The translations under genes were made by a program, and so were the position numbers. Shown in pieces: positions 33,784 to 42,517 of a stretch of DNA of 62,723 nt (the stretch's first letter is position 1; each line of letters opens with the position of its first letter). Under the pieces are notes generated by a model. It ran no database searches. It was not told the origin of the DNA and saw only the letters and a list, made by a program, of their open reading frames with translations. The DNA comes from Gemmatimonadota bacterium (lineage in GTDB: Bacteria > Gemmatimonadota > Gemmatimonadetes > Longimicrobiales > Gaopeijiaceae). The stretch spans positions 1-62,723 of the forward strand of contig VYAQ01000279.1 of assembly GCA_009844885.1 (NCBI GenBank). The letters run 5' to 3'.

Positions 33784-34959
33784 ATGGAGACGAATCGGCG
33801 TGATTTTCTGAAGACGACGGCGGCGGCGGGAGGTGCGCTTGCGGCGGGGGTCGGACCCCTCGCGCTAACGGGGTGCGCGGTTGAGGGCGACGGGCCGGCG
33901 ACGAGCTCCGAGGATGGCGGGGAGTCCCGGGCCGCGAACCCACTGAAGATCCTGATCCTGGGCGGGACAGGCTTCATCGGCCCCCACCAGGTCGAGTACG
34001 CACTCTCGCGGGGCCACGAGGTCACCCTCTTCAACCGCGGCCGCACGAACGCGCAACTCTTCCCCGAGGTCGAGAAGCTCGTCGGCGACCGCGAAAACGA
34101 CCTCACCGCGCTGGAAGGCCGAAGCTGGGACGTGGTCGTGGACAACTCGGCCACCAACGCCCCGCACTGGGTCGAGGCGAGCGCCAACCTGCTGAGAGAC
34201 ACCTGCGAGCGGTACATCTTCGTGTCCACCCGGTCCGTGTACGCCGACACCAGCCGTGTCCCCATGACGAGCGACGCGCCGGTGTGGACCCACGAGCTGG
34301 CAGGTGTGGAACCGGGCGCCGAGCGGCTGCCATATGGACTCGGCAAGGCGGTGTCCGAGCAGATCGTCCGGGACGTTTTCGGCGAGGACCGCACCATCGT
34401 CATGCGGCCCGGACTCATCATCGGCCCCGGCGACCCGACCGACCGCTTCACCTACTGGCCCGTGCGAATTCATCGGGGCGGCGAAGTGCTGGCGCCCGGC
34501 GACGGCACCGATCCGGTGCAGATCATCGACGTGCGCGACTTCGGCGACTGGCTGGTGCGCATGGCCGAAGCGGGCGAGTCCGGCACCTACAACGTGGTCG
34601 GCCCGCGCACGCCGCGCCCGATGGCCGAGTTGCTATACGGGATCCGCGCCGTGACCACGGCCGAGACCACCTTCACCTGGGTGGACACCGACTTCGTGAT
34701 CGACGCCGGGCTCCGCCCCTACGGCGAGATGCCTGTGTGGCGTCCGGCACGCGATGGCGCCGAGGGCTTCGCACGCTTCGATCTCACGCCCGAGGTCGAG
34801 AAGGGGCTGACCTTCAGATCGCTCGCCGACACCACCGCGGCGACGCTGGAGTTCCACTTCTCGCGGACGGCCGAGCGGCAGGCCGAGGTGTTCGACAGGC
34901 TTAGCCCCGAGCGCGAGGCCGAGGTGTTAGCCATGTGGCATGAGTCCCAGCGTGGATAG
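33784..34959 (+). CDS. Tat-exported NAD-dependent epimerase-like lipoprotein
   Basis: 391 residues. METNRRDFLKTTAAAGG is a twin-arginine signal (RRDFLK), and LALTGC gives a possible lipoprotein cleavage at Cys36. The rest is an extended SDR (LGGTGFIG, PYGLGK) homologous to the protein at 28548-29573. A Tat signal implies that the enzyme folds and binds its nucleotide before export. The purpose of an exported nucleotide-dependent epimerase is not clear. It is preceded by AAGGAAG and overlaps the next gene by 20 nt. A change from dehydrogenase to binding function is possible. Confidence 0.85.
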   Translation: METNRRDFLKTTAAAGGALAAGVGPLALTGCAVEGDGPATSSEDGGESRAANPLKILILGGTGFIGPHQVEYALSRGHEVTLFNRGRTNAQLFPEVEKLVGDRENDLTALEGRSWDVVVDNSATNAPHWVEASANLLRDTCERYIFVSTRSVYADTSRVPMTSDAPVWTHELAGVEPGAERLPYGLGKAVSEQIVRDVFGEDRTIVMRPGLIIGPGDPTDRFTYWPVRIHRGGEVLAPGDGTDPVQIIDVRDFGDWLVRMAEAGESGTYNVVGPRTPRPMAELLYGIRAVTTAETTFTWVDTDFVIDAGLRPYGEMPVWRPARDGAEGFARFDLTPEVEKGLTFRSLADTTAATLEFHFSRTAERQAEVFDRLSPEREAEVLAMWHESQRG

Positions 34960-36658
34960 GTACTGTAAGGCAGCGCTCGTTCTCGCCGCTCTTCCGTTGG
35001 CCGCCTGCGAGACGCGCGAAGGCGTCGATCTGGTGCTGCGGGGCGGTGTCGTGGCCACCGTGGACACGGGCAACACCATGGCCGAAGCGGTCGCAATCAA
35101 CGACGGCTGGATCGTCGCGGTGGGCAGCGACGAGGACGTCGACACGCTGATCGGCGCGCAGACCCGGGTGATCGAACTCGACGGCCGCTTCGCCATGCCC
35201 GGCTTCATCGAGGGACACGGCCACTACATGAGCCTCGGCAACTCGAAGACCATCCTCGACCTCAACAACGTCGCCAACTGGGACGAGATCGTGCAGATGG
35301 TGGCGGATGCGGTTGCCGAAGCCGAGCCGGGCGAGTGGATCCGTGGCCGTGGCTGGCACCAGGAGAAGTGGGACCGGCCACCGGATCCAGCCGTGGAGGG
35401 CAACCCGACCCACGCGTCGCTCACCGCGGTCAGCCCCGACAACCCGGTGCTTCTCGGCCACGCCTCGGGACACGCCGGCTTCGCCAACGCCGCCGCGCTC
35501 GCGCTGGCCGGTTACGACCGGGACTCCGATCCGCCCCCCGGCGGCGAGCTGGTCCGCGACGAGAACGGCGAACTGACCGGCCTCCTGCGCGAAACCGCCC
35601 AGCGCCCCGTCTCCGGCGCCTTCGCCGATTCGCAGCTGGGCCGCACGGCGGAAGAGATCGAGGCCCAGTTCCGGCGCGAGGTGATGCTCGCCGCCGAGGA
35701 AGCGCTCTCCAAGGGCGTGACCTCGTTCCAGGACGCCGGTGCGGGATTCGGCACCATCGATGGCCTCAAGGAAATGGAGGCCGAAGGCGCGCTCCCCGTC
35801 CGCCTCTACATCATGGTCCGCCGCCAATCCAACGAGGAGATGGACGCGCGCCTGGCGGACTACTACATGCCGTCCGAGGGCGACGACTACCTCACCGTGC
35901 GCTCCATCAAGCGGCAGATCGACGGCGCGCTGGGTTCGCACGGCGCGTGGCTCCTGGATCCATATGAGGACATGCCCACTTCCGCAGGCCTGGTCCTCGA
36001 AACCGTGGAGGACATCACCGGCACCGCCCACGTCGCCTTCAAGCACGGCTTCCAGGTCAACACCCACGCGATCGGCGACCGCGCGAACCGCGAGGTGCTG
36101 AACATCTACGAGGCCGTGTTCGACTCGGCTGGCGCCCGCGACGACCTCCGCTGGCGAATCGAGCACGCGCAGCACGTCCACCCCGACGACATCGTCCGCT
36201 TCGCCGAGCTCGGCATTCTCGCCTCCATGCAGGGCGTCCACGCCACCTCCGACTTTCCATGGGTGCCGATCCGCCTTGGCGACATCCGCGCGGAGGAGCG
36301 GACCTATCTGTGGCGCTCTTTCCTCGACGCGGGCGTACCGATCAACAACGGCACCGACGTCCCCGTCGAGGACATCGACCCACTCGCCAGCTTCCGCGCG
36401 TCGGTCACGCGCCAGACCGCCGACGGGTCGATCTATTACCCGGAACAGAACATGACCCGCACCGAGGCGCTCCGCAGCTACACTATCAACAATGCGTACG
36501 CAGCCTTCGAAGAGCAGTACAAGGGCTCGCTCGAAGTCGGCAAGCTGGGCGACGTGGCCGTCATCGACCGCAACATCCTGACCGTGCCGGACGGCGAATT
36601 GGCGGACGCGCGCGTCGACGTGACCATCGTGGGAGGAGTGGTTCGGTATGAGCGGTAG
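34940..36658 (+). CDS. YtcJ-like amidohydrolase lipoprotein
   Basis: 572 residues. A lipoprotein signal (ALPLAAC, Cys23) precedes an amidohydrolase-3 domain. Metal and substrate motifs are MPGFIEGHGHYM, THAIGDRANR, EHAQHVHPDD and NGTDVPVEDIDP, and the domain ends with the SLEVGKLGDVAVID beta-sandwich block. YtcJ-type enzymes hydrolyse N-acyl or formyl bonds. The start at 34940 lies inside the epimerase gene (20-nt overlap). The RidA gene overlaps its end by 11 nt, so epimerase, amidohydrolase, RidA and beta-propeller appear to form one operon of exported proteins. Confidence 0.88.
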   Translation: MSPSVDRYCKAALVLAALPLAACETREGVDLVLRGGVVATVDTGNTMAEAVAINDGWIVAVGSDEDVDTLIGAQTRVIELDGRFAMPGFIEGHGHYMSLGNSKTILDLNNVANWDEIVQMVADAVAEAEPGEWIRGRGWHQEKWDRPPDPAVEGNPTHASLTAVSPDNPVLLGHASGHAGFANAAALALAGYDRDSDPPPGGELVRDENGELTGLLRETAQRPVSGAFADSQLGRTAEEIEAQFRREVMLAAEEALSKGVTSFQDAGAGFGTIDGLKEMEAEGALPVRLYIMVRRQSNEEMDARLADYYMPSEGDDYLTVRSIKRQIDGALGSHGAWLLDPYEDMPTSAGLVLETVEDITGTAHVAFKHGFQVNTHAIGDRANREVLNIYEAVFDSAGARDDLRWRIEHAQHVHPDDIVRFAELGILASMQGVHATSDFPWVPIRLGDIRAEERTYLWRSFLDAGVPINNGTDVPVEDIDPLASFRASVTRQTADGSIYYPEQNMTRTEALRSYTINNAYAAFEEQYKGSLEVGKLGDVAVIDRNILTVPDGELADARVDVTIVGGVVRYER

Positions 36659-37217
36659 AGAGCGCCGGCCGGCGCGCGGCCCCGACCTCGGCGAAGGACC
36701 GGCTGCGACCCCACCCGGCCGCGCCTGCATGATGCCCGCCCTGGCCGCGCTGGCCACGATCCTGGCCTGCGGGCCCACTCCCCCGCCCGGCGAAGACGCC
36801 CGGCAGGAAGACAGCGCAATGCCCGAACCCACACCCATCGAACACATCGTCCCCGAGGGCGTCGCCCGGCTCCCCGTCTTCACGCCGGCGGTGCGCGTCG
36901 GTGACCTCGTCTTCCTCTCCGGCGCGATCGGCACCCCGCCCAGCGGCGAACTGCGCGTCGTGGAGGGCGGCGTCGGCGCCGAGACGCGTGCAACCATGGA
37001 CAACATCGGCCGCATCCTTGAAGCGGCCGGGCTCGGGTTCGCAGACCTCGTGAAGTGCACGGTGTTCCTCGCCGACATGGCCGACTACGCGGAGATGAAC
37101 GAGGCGTACGTCACCTATTTCGAGGGGATCGAACCGCCGGCGCGCTCGGCAATGGCCGGAAGCGGCCTGGCGCTCGGAGCCAGAGTGGAGATCGAGTGTA
37201 TCGCGCGAGGAAGGTGA
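36648..37217 (+). CDS. RidA/YjgF family lipoprotein
   Basis: 189 residues. A leader with LATILAC gives a likely lipidated cysteine around residue 41. The remaining 130 residues are a RidA domain (VRVGDLVFLSGAIG, DNIGRILEAAGLGFADLVK, then PARSAMAG and GARVEIECIA) with the conserved Arg and Glu of the imine-binding site. Cytoplasmic RidA hydrolyses enamine/imine intermediates; an exported lipoprotein form is less common. An ATG at 36729 would give a shorter leader that still contains the lipobox. It may clean up products of the preceding amidohydrolase, which is inference. Confidence 0.83.
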   Translation: MSGRERRPARGPDLGEGPAATPPGRACMMPALAALATILACGPTPPPGEDARQEDSAMPEPTPIEHIVPEGVARLPVFTPAVRVGDLVFLSGAIGTPPSGELRVVEGGVGAETRATMDNIGRILEAAGLGFADLVKCTVFLADMADYAEMNEAYVTYFEGIEPPARSAMAGSGLALGARVEIECIARGR

Positions 37218-37218
37218 G

Positions 37219-38491
37219 GTGACCGGTCGGCCGGTTTTACCGACACTCGCAGGGGTTCTGGTCGTCGGCGCCATCGCAGGCTGTGAGGAAGGCCCGGACC
37301 CCGCAAACTGGCCGGAGCAGCTCGCCTACGGAGTCAGAGACAGCGCCGGGGTCACGATCGTGGCGAGCGCCAGCCCAGCGACGGGTTCGCGCCTCGAGTG
37401 GCGGGTCGGACCGGAGCCGCGCGTTTCCGTCGGCGCCCCGACGACGGACGAGGACTACCAGCTGTACGAAGTCGGCGACGCGTCCAGACTGGCCGACGGC
37501 CGGATCGTCGTCGCGAACGGAGGTTCGAATCAGGTGCTGGTGTTTGACCACGCCGGCAACTACCTGGCCGCCTGGGCGGGCCAGGGCGAGGGCCCCGGGG
37601 AGTTCCGGTCGCTGGGGCTCGTGGAATCGTGGACCGCGGACTCCCTGATCGCCGCCGATTCGGAGCAGGGCCGGGTTTCCATATTCGACCTGGAAGGCAA
37701 CCATGGGAGAACCACCACGCTGATGGGTGAACCAGGGTGGCGTCTCAAGGTTCATAAGCACCAACCTGAGAGAACACCGGATGACGGGCCTGCTTCCGGA
37801 CGGAATGATCCTGACCCGGGACCCTGGTGCAGCCTTCACCGAGGGATTCTGGCGGTGGGACCATGCCTACGGTCTCGCCAACGCCGACGGCAGCCCCGCG
37901 GTGTCTCTCGGCGAGTACCCGGGACCGGAGGTCTACTCCGAAAGCGTCGAGGTCCCGGAGGAGAGGATGATCTACATCACGCCTCTGAGACACCCGTTCG
38001 GCAAGACCACGTTCACGGCGGTGTGGGGCGATCTGGTCGCCTTTGGGCGCAACGAGACCTACGAGATCAGAGCGTTCGCCAGCGATGGCTCCCTCGCGCG
38101 TATCGTGCGCCGCGAGCATGTGATCGGCAGTCCGACAGAGGCCCAACTGGATGCGGCCGTGCGCGCGTATCTTGCGGATCTCTCGGACGAGGATCGCAAT
38201 CGCAGGCTGGAAGTCGCCGCCAACGTCCCGATGGTCGAGACCTTCCCCGCCTACTCCGGACTGCAGGTCGACGCGCTCGGTCACCTCTGGGTCCGTGAGT
38301 TCAGGCTACCCGGCGACGACAGCGAGAATCCGGTCTGGACCGTCTTCGATCCGGAAGGGCGGGCCCTGGGATTCGTCGAGACGCCGCCGGGCGTGACGAT
38401 CTACGAGATCGGCGCGGATTACATCCTCGGGAAGCGCACCGATGAACTCGACATCGAGTACGTGGAGGTGTGGGAGCTGATTCGCCAGTAG
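37219..38491 (+). pseudogene. 6-bladed beta-propeller lipoprotein gene broken by a frameshift
   Basis: The first frame from GTG 37219 reads a lipoprotein signal (AIAGC), blades with AAWAGQGEGPGEF and a Walker-free propeller up to LEGNHGRTTTLMGEPG. The rest of the domain, GGVSRFISTNLREH through YVEVWELIRQ, is in the next frame, whose last stop before the join is at 37721. The shift lies between 37724 and about 37745 and equals one extra base; GGGTGG at 37735-37740 is a candidate spot. Both halves are otherwise clean and GC-rich, so either the gene died recently or the base is an assembly error. It is homologous to the intact gene at 23783-24970. Confidence 0.75.
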
Positions 38492-38556
38492 GCCCAACCG
38501 GCCCTCGGTGCCACGCCAAGTTGCGGCGTGCGGACCAACCCTCCCCTGGCTGTCGC

Positions 38557-38594
38557 GCTCTTAGTTTAGTTTAGGCCATAAACTATACTAACAG
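38557..38594 (+). ncRNA. 38-nt conserved hairpin 3' of the beta-propeller pseudogene (copy B)
   Basis: Arms 38561-38573 and 38579-38591 pair at 12 of 13 positions around the loop GGCCA, with the same T-T mismatch position as copy A at 23652-23689. It lies 65 bp after the propeller end, in the same relative orientation. AT-rich arms stand out from the GC-rich surroundings. No T-run follows. Confidence 0.55.
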
Positions 38595-38623
38595 CCGCAC
38601 ACCGCCGATCCTGTAGGCACAGG

Positions 38624-39232
38624 CTAGGCGCTGGCGGCGAGCACTCCCGACCAGGCCATGCTCGCAAACAGATCGCTCGCCGCTTGGCTGCGGATCGCCA
38701 TCTGGACTTGCCAGGGCTCGCAGGTCGGCGCGTCCAGGACACCGGCTTCGGTCAGCAGCTCTCGGTCTCCGGTGCAGACGCCCCGGGAGATTTCGAGCAG
38801 CGCGGACCGCTCTGCACGGGTGACGTCCTCCAGGACCGCCATCTTCTTCCGATCGCGAGCGCCGTCCAGCACGCGTTGCGCGTCCGGGCCGCCATCGGCC
38901 GCGTCCACGAGCGCCACGCTCAGTCCGGTCTGCGTCGTGATCAGGTCACACAGCGCTGACCACCATCGCGCCTGGTGGGCAGGGTTTCCGCCATCGGGCA
39001 GTTCGATCAGGGGCTGCCGGGCCAGTTCGCTCGGAGCCACCAGGACGAAGCCGCGCGTGATTCCGGCCCGGTGCAGCCGTCGCAGCACGCGGGCCATCTC
39101 CGCCGGTGTGCAGGGGGCCGACTGGCGCGGAGTGGTCAGGAGCGGGATGACATTCGATGGCCGGGGGGATCGCGCGCCCGATCCGGTTTCCGGGGCATTC
39201 GTTGTCATGTCCATGCCGAACGTTCGCCCCAC
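38624..39232 (-). CDS. Hypothetical protein
   Basis: 202 residues, not recognised. It has no clear signal peptide or membrane helix. The N-terminal 45 residues are low-complexity (TTNAPETGSGARSPRPSN). The rest looks like a small alpha/beta domain (RRLHRAGITRGFVLVAPSE, WWSALCDLITTQTGLSVAL) followed by helices (AVLEDVTRAERSALLEISRG). Starts at 39214 or 39208 are as good as 39232. It lies 38 bp after the Asp-box protein gene on the same strand. Codon bias is that of its neighbours, so it is probably a real gene. Confidence 0.55.
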   Translation of the reverse strand: MGRTFGMDMTTNAPETGSGARSPRPSNVIPLLTTPRQSAPCTPAEMARVLRRLHRAGITRGFVLVAPSELARQPLIELPDGGNPAHQARWWSALCDLITTQTGLSVALVDAADGGPDAQRVLDGARDRKKMAVLEDVTRAERSALLEISRGVCTGDRELLTEAGVLDAPTCEPWQVQMAIRSQAASDLFASMAWSGVLAASA

Positions 39233-39270
39233 TCAGCGTACCAAAAGCCTCCGATCGTGTAACAATTGCG

Positions 39271-42200
39271 TCACGAACCACCGATTCCGTCCACTCCCGC
39301 GCCTTCCAACACCTCGTTCAGATCCGGCACGACATCGCTGACGACCTCATCCAGCTGCTCTTCCGCCGCGCGGGCCTCCTCCCAGATCCTCGCCATGCGG
39401 CGGCTCTGATCGTCCGAGGGCCCGGTGAGCGATCCGGTCGTCGACGGCCCGCCGTCGAACTTGCCGAGCAGGCCGGTCCACCAGTTGCGGATGTCGGCGT
39501 TGAGGCGGCGCCACTCGGCGGCGACCTCCTCGATTTGGGCGGCCAGCTCCTGCGCGCGGTCCAGGTCGTCCTCGTCGATGTCGTCGGCTGCTTCCAGGGC
39601 CTCGATCGCGGCCTCGGCCTCGCGCTCCAGGTCGTAGGCGGCGACACCCTCGTCGTAGGCGAACCGCTTCAGCTCGTGCAGTTCCAGCGTGAATTCGTAC
39701 CGCGCGAGGCGTTCGGCTTCCGTGACGCGCAGCCGCTCGTCGGGCCGCACGGTGAGATCCTGCTGGCGGCGCTCGTCGCCGACCGTGAGGACCACGGTAA
39801 ACTCGCCCGGCAGCACGAACGGGCCGTCGGGGCCGGAGTCCAGGTTGGGGACCTCGTAGCGTGTCGTGTCGTGCGGGATGGGCTCGTGTCGCAGGTCCCA
39901 GGTCACGCGGTTCGTGCCCGCCGTTCCGGGCCCGGTCAGAGTCCGCACGACGGCGCCGGAAGCGTCACGGATCTCGAACCGCGCGCCTTCTTCCACCGCG
40001 TCCGGCAGCCAGTAGTCGAAGTTTGCGCCGTACGCCGGATTGGCGGCGCGATACATCCCCTGCCCCTGCGACGGCACGTCGTTGCGGTACAGGAACATCG
40101 TTGCAGGCCTCGGCGGCGTGAAGATCGGCTCGTCGAGCGCTGTGATGGCGCCAGCCACCTCGTCGCCGTCGATGTACACGAACGGCGTGATCAGCCCGAT
40201 GTCGTCCAGGACGTAAATGCCGCGCCCATGGGTCCCGGCAACCACGTCGTTGTCGCGCGGGTGGATCTCGATGTCGTCGACGGGCACGGCCGGCAGCCCC
40301 GAACCGAGGTGGCCCCACGTCGCGCCGCGGTCGATCGACGCGAAGGCGCCGTCCTCCGCGCCCACGATCAGCACGTTCGGGTTGGCGTGGTATTCGCGGA
40401 TCACGTTGACGGTGGCGCTCCCCAACGTCCGCGCGACCGACCGCCACGTCGCCCCCAGGTCCTCGGTCACGAAGATGTACGGCGCGTAGTCGTCGTCCCA
40501 GTGTCCGTCGAGGCTGACGTACGCGCGCTCCGTCTCGAAATGCGACGCCTCCACCCAGCTCACGTAATACGGGAACGGCGGCGCACCCGCCGCGGCCATC
40601 AGGTTCTCGGTGACATCGGTCCAGCCGTCGCCCCCGGACCGAATCACCTGGACCGTCCCGTCGTCCGCGCCCACCCAGATCACCCCCGCCGTCACAGGTG
40701 ACTCCGAAACCGCCGTGATCTCCCCGTACCCCGAGACCCCGTCGTGCTTAGACAGCGTCGTGGAGTCGGGCATCATCCCCATGATCGGCAGGCTGTCGGG
40801 GTGGAGTCCCCGCGTCAGCACCTCCGTAGCGTGCCAGCTCTCGCCACGATCCTCCGAAATGAACAGCCGGTTACCGCCCAGGTAGACTCGGCTCGAGTTG
40901 TGCGGAGACACCAGAATCGGCGACTTCCAGTCGAAGCTGTACACCTCCGTGGTGTCGCGCGGGAAGGGCCTCAGGGCCTTGCGGTCGCCCGTCGCCAGGT
41001 CCACGCGCACGATCCCCGCGTTCTGCGAGGTGACGTAGACCGTCCCCAGGTCGGACGGGTCGGTCTCGGCGTACATCCCGTCGCCGTAGCCGATCACCTG
41101 CCAGTCGCGGTTGAGGATCCCGTGGTACCGCGTCGTGCGGCTCGGTCCCCGGTACGAGTTATTGTCCTGCAGGCCACCGTAGACGAAATACGGATCGGCC
41201 ATGTCGAGGTCGATGTCATAGAACTGCTGGATCGGGATGTTGCCGATGAAGGTCCAGTTGTCGCCCTTGTCCCAGGTCGAATACAGGCCGCCGTCGTTGC
41301 CGAGGATCATGTGCGCCGAGTTCTCCGGGTCGATCCACAGGTCGTGGTGGTCCACGTGCACGCCGGTGTTGTACACGACCTCCTGCGCTACCGTGTTGAA
41401 GGTCTCGCCGCCGTCCGTCGTGCGGTGCAGCGAGCCGGCCACCAGGTACACGGTATCGTCGTCGTTGGGATCGATCCTGAGCTGGCTGTAGTACATGGGG
41501 CGCTGGTTGAGCTCGTTGACCCGCGTCCACGATTCACCACGATCGGTCGACTTGAAGATTCCGCCTTCTTCAGCTTCGACCACGGCCATGACCAGCTGCG
41601 GATTGCGGCGAGACACCGCAAGGCCGATACGGCCCATGTCGCCCTCCGGCAAACCCTCGGTCAGCTCGCGCCAGGTATCGCCACCGTCGGTGCTCTTGTA
41701 GATGCCGCTGCCGGGCCCGCCCCCGATGAACCCGTGCGCCCGCCGCTGGCGCTGGTACATGGCCGCGTAGAGAATGGCGGGATCGGACGGATCCATGGCG
41801 AGATCGGTCGCGCCGGTGTGTTCGTTTATGTAAAGAAGCTTCTCCCATGTGGCGCCCCGGTCGGTCGTGCGGAAGACGCCGCGTTCCTCGTTCGGGCCGA
41901 AGAGATGGCCCACCGCGGCCACCCAGACTCGGTCCGGATCCGTGGGGTGCACCACGATGCGGCCGACGTGCCGCGTGTCCTCGAGCCCTGTGAGACGCCA
42001 CGTCTTGCCGCCGTCCGACGAGTGGTAGACGCCCTGCCCCCACGGCGAACTGTTGCGGTTGTTGGCCTCGCCCGTGCCGACCCACACTTCCAGCGGATCG
42101 GACGGAGCCAGTGCAATGTCTCCAACGGACAGGTTGGGCTGGTCGTCGAAGATCGGGGTCCACGTGGTCCCGTGGTTGACGCTCTCCCAGACCCCGCCCG

Positions 42201-42426
42201 ACGCGGCCCCGACAAGGATGTGCGACTGCGTGCCCGGCACGATCTCGACATCGCTGATGCGGCCGCCCGCGATGGCGGGGCCGATGTAACGCCAGGTCAG
42301 GCCGGCGGCGACCCGGTCGGGGGTCTGGGCGACCGCGGGCACGGGGGCGACGTGCACTGCGGCGAAATGCAATGCGGCGGCGCAGGTGAGGGACAGAACC
42401 TGGGTGGTCGTTGTGGAGCGCTGCAT
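39271..42426 (-). CDS. Asp-box (VPS10/BNR-type) secreted beta-propeller protein, copy 1
   Basis: 1051 residues. A signal peptide (ending PAVAQ) precedes two seven- to ten-bladed propeller halves. At least eight Asp-box turns are visible, such as SSDGGKTW, TTDRGATW, STDGGDTW, STDRGESW and SIDRGATW. A C-terminal beta-sandwich (SGAVVRTLTGPG, TWDLRHEP) and an acidic helical tail (EALEAADDIDEDD) follow. Families with this layout are annotated as sortilin-type or glycosyl-hydrolase-like proteins; no sialidase catalytic residues are evident. It is homologous to the protein at 47694-51023. The ATG at 42426 gives the signal peptide; the divergent gene starts 91 bp away. Confidence 0.85.
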   Translation of the reverse strand: MQRSTTTTQVLSLTCAAALHFAAVHVAPVPAVAQTPDRVAAGLTWRYIGPAIAGGRISDVEIVPGTQSHILVGAASGGVWESVNHGTTWTPIFDDQPNLSVGDIALAPSDPLEVWVGTGEANNRNSSPWGQGVYHSSDGGKTWRLTGLEDTRHVGRIVVHPTDPDRVWVAAVGHLFGPNEERGVFRTTDRGATWEKLLYINEHTGATDLAMDPSDPAILYAAMYQRQRRAHGFIGGGPGSGIYKSTDGGDTWRELTEGLPEGDMGRIGLAVSRRNPQLVMAVVEAEEGGIFKSTDRGESWTRVNELNQRPMYYSQLRIDPNDDDTVYLVAGSLHRTTDGGETFNTVAQEVVYNTGVHVDHHDLWIDPENSAHMILGNDGGLYSTWDKGDNWTFIGNIPIQQFYDIDLDMADPYFVYGGLQDNNSYRGPSRTTRYHGILNRDWQVIGYGDGMYAETDPSDLGTVYVTSQNAGIVRVDLATGDRKALRPFPRDTTEVYSFDWKSPILVSPHNSSRVYLGGNRLFISEDRGESWHATEVLTRGLHPDSLPIMGMMPDSTTLSKHDGVSGYGEITAVSESPVTAGVIWVGADDGTVQVIRSGGDGWTDVTENLMAAAGAPPFPYYVSWVEASHFETERAYVSLDGHWDDDYAPYIFVTEDLGATWRSVARTLGSATVNVIREYHANPNVLIVGAEDGAFASIDRGATWGHLGSGLPAVPVDDIEIHPRDNDVVAGTHGRGIYVLDDIGLITPFVYIDGDEVAGAITALDEPIFTPPRPATMFLYRNDVPSQGQGMYRAANPAYGANFDYWLPDAVEEGARFEIRDASGAVVRTLTGPGTAGTNRVTWDLRHEPIPHDTTRYEVPNLDSGPDGPFVLPGEFTVVLTVGDERRQQDLTVRPDERLRVTEAERLARYEFTLELHELKRFAYDEGVAAYDLEREAEAAIEALEAADDIDEDDLDRAQELAAQIEEVAAEWRRLNADIRNWWTGLLGKFDGGPSTTGSLTGPSDDQSRRMARIWEEARAAEEQLDEVVSDVVPDLNEVLEGAGVDGIGGS

Positions 42427-42517
42427 TTGTGGCTTCTCCGGCTGGGGCTGTGGGTCACCCGTGGGGCTCGGGGTGCAAACGTGGCGCGCGACGAGTCGTC
42501 GGGGCAACTTGGATCCC

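Noticed and set aside
37721-37745. Programmed ribosomal frameshift in the beta-propeller gene
   Set aside because: No slippery heptamer with a stable downstream structure was seen, and the intact paralogue needs no shift.
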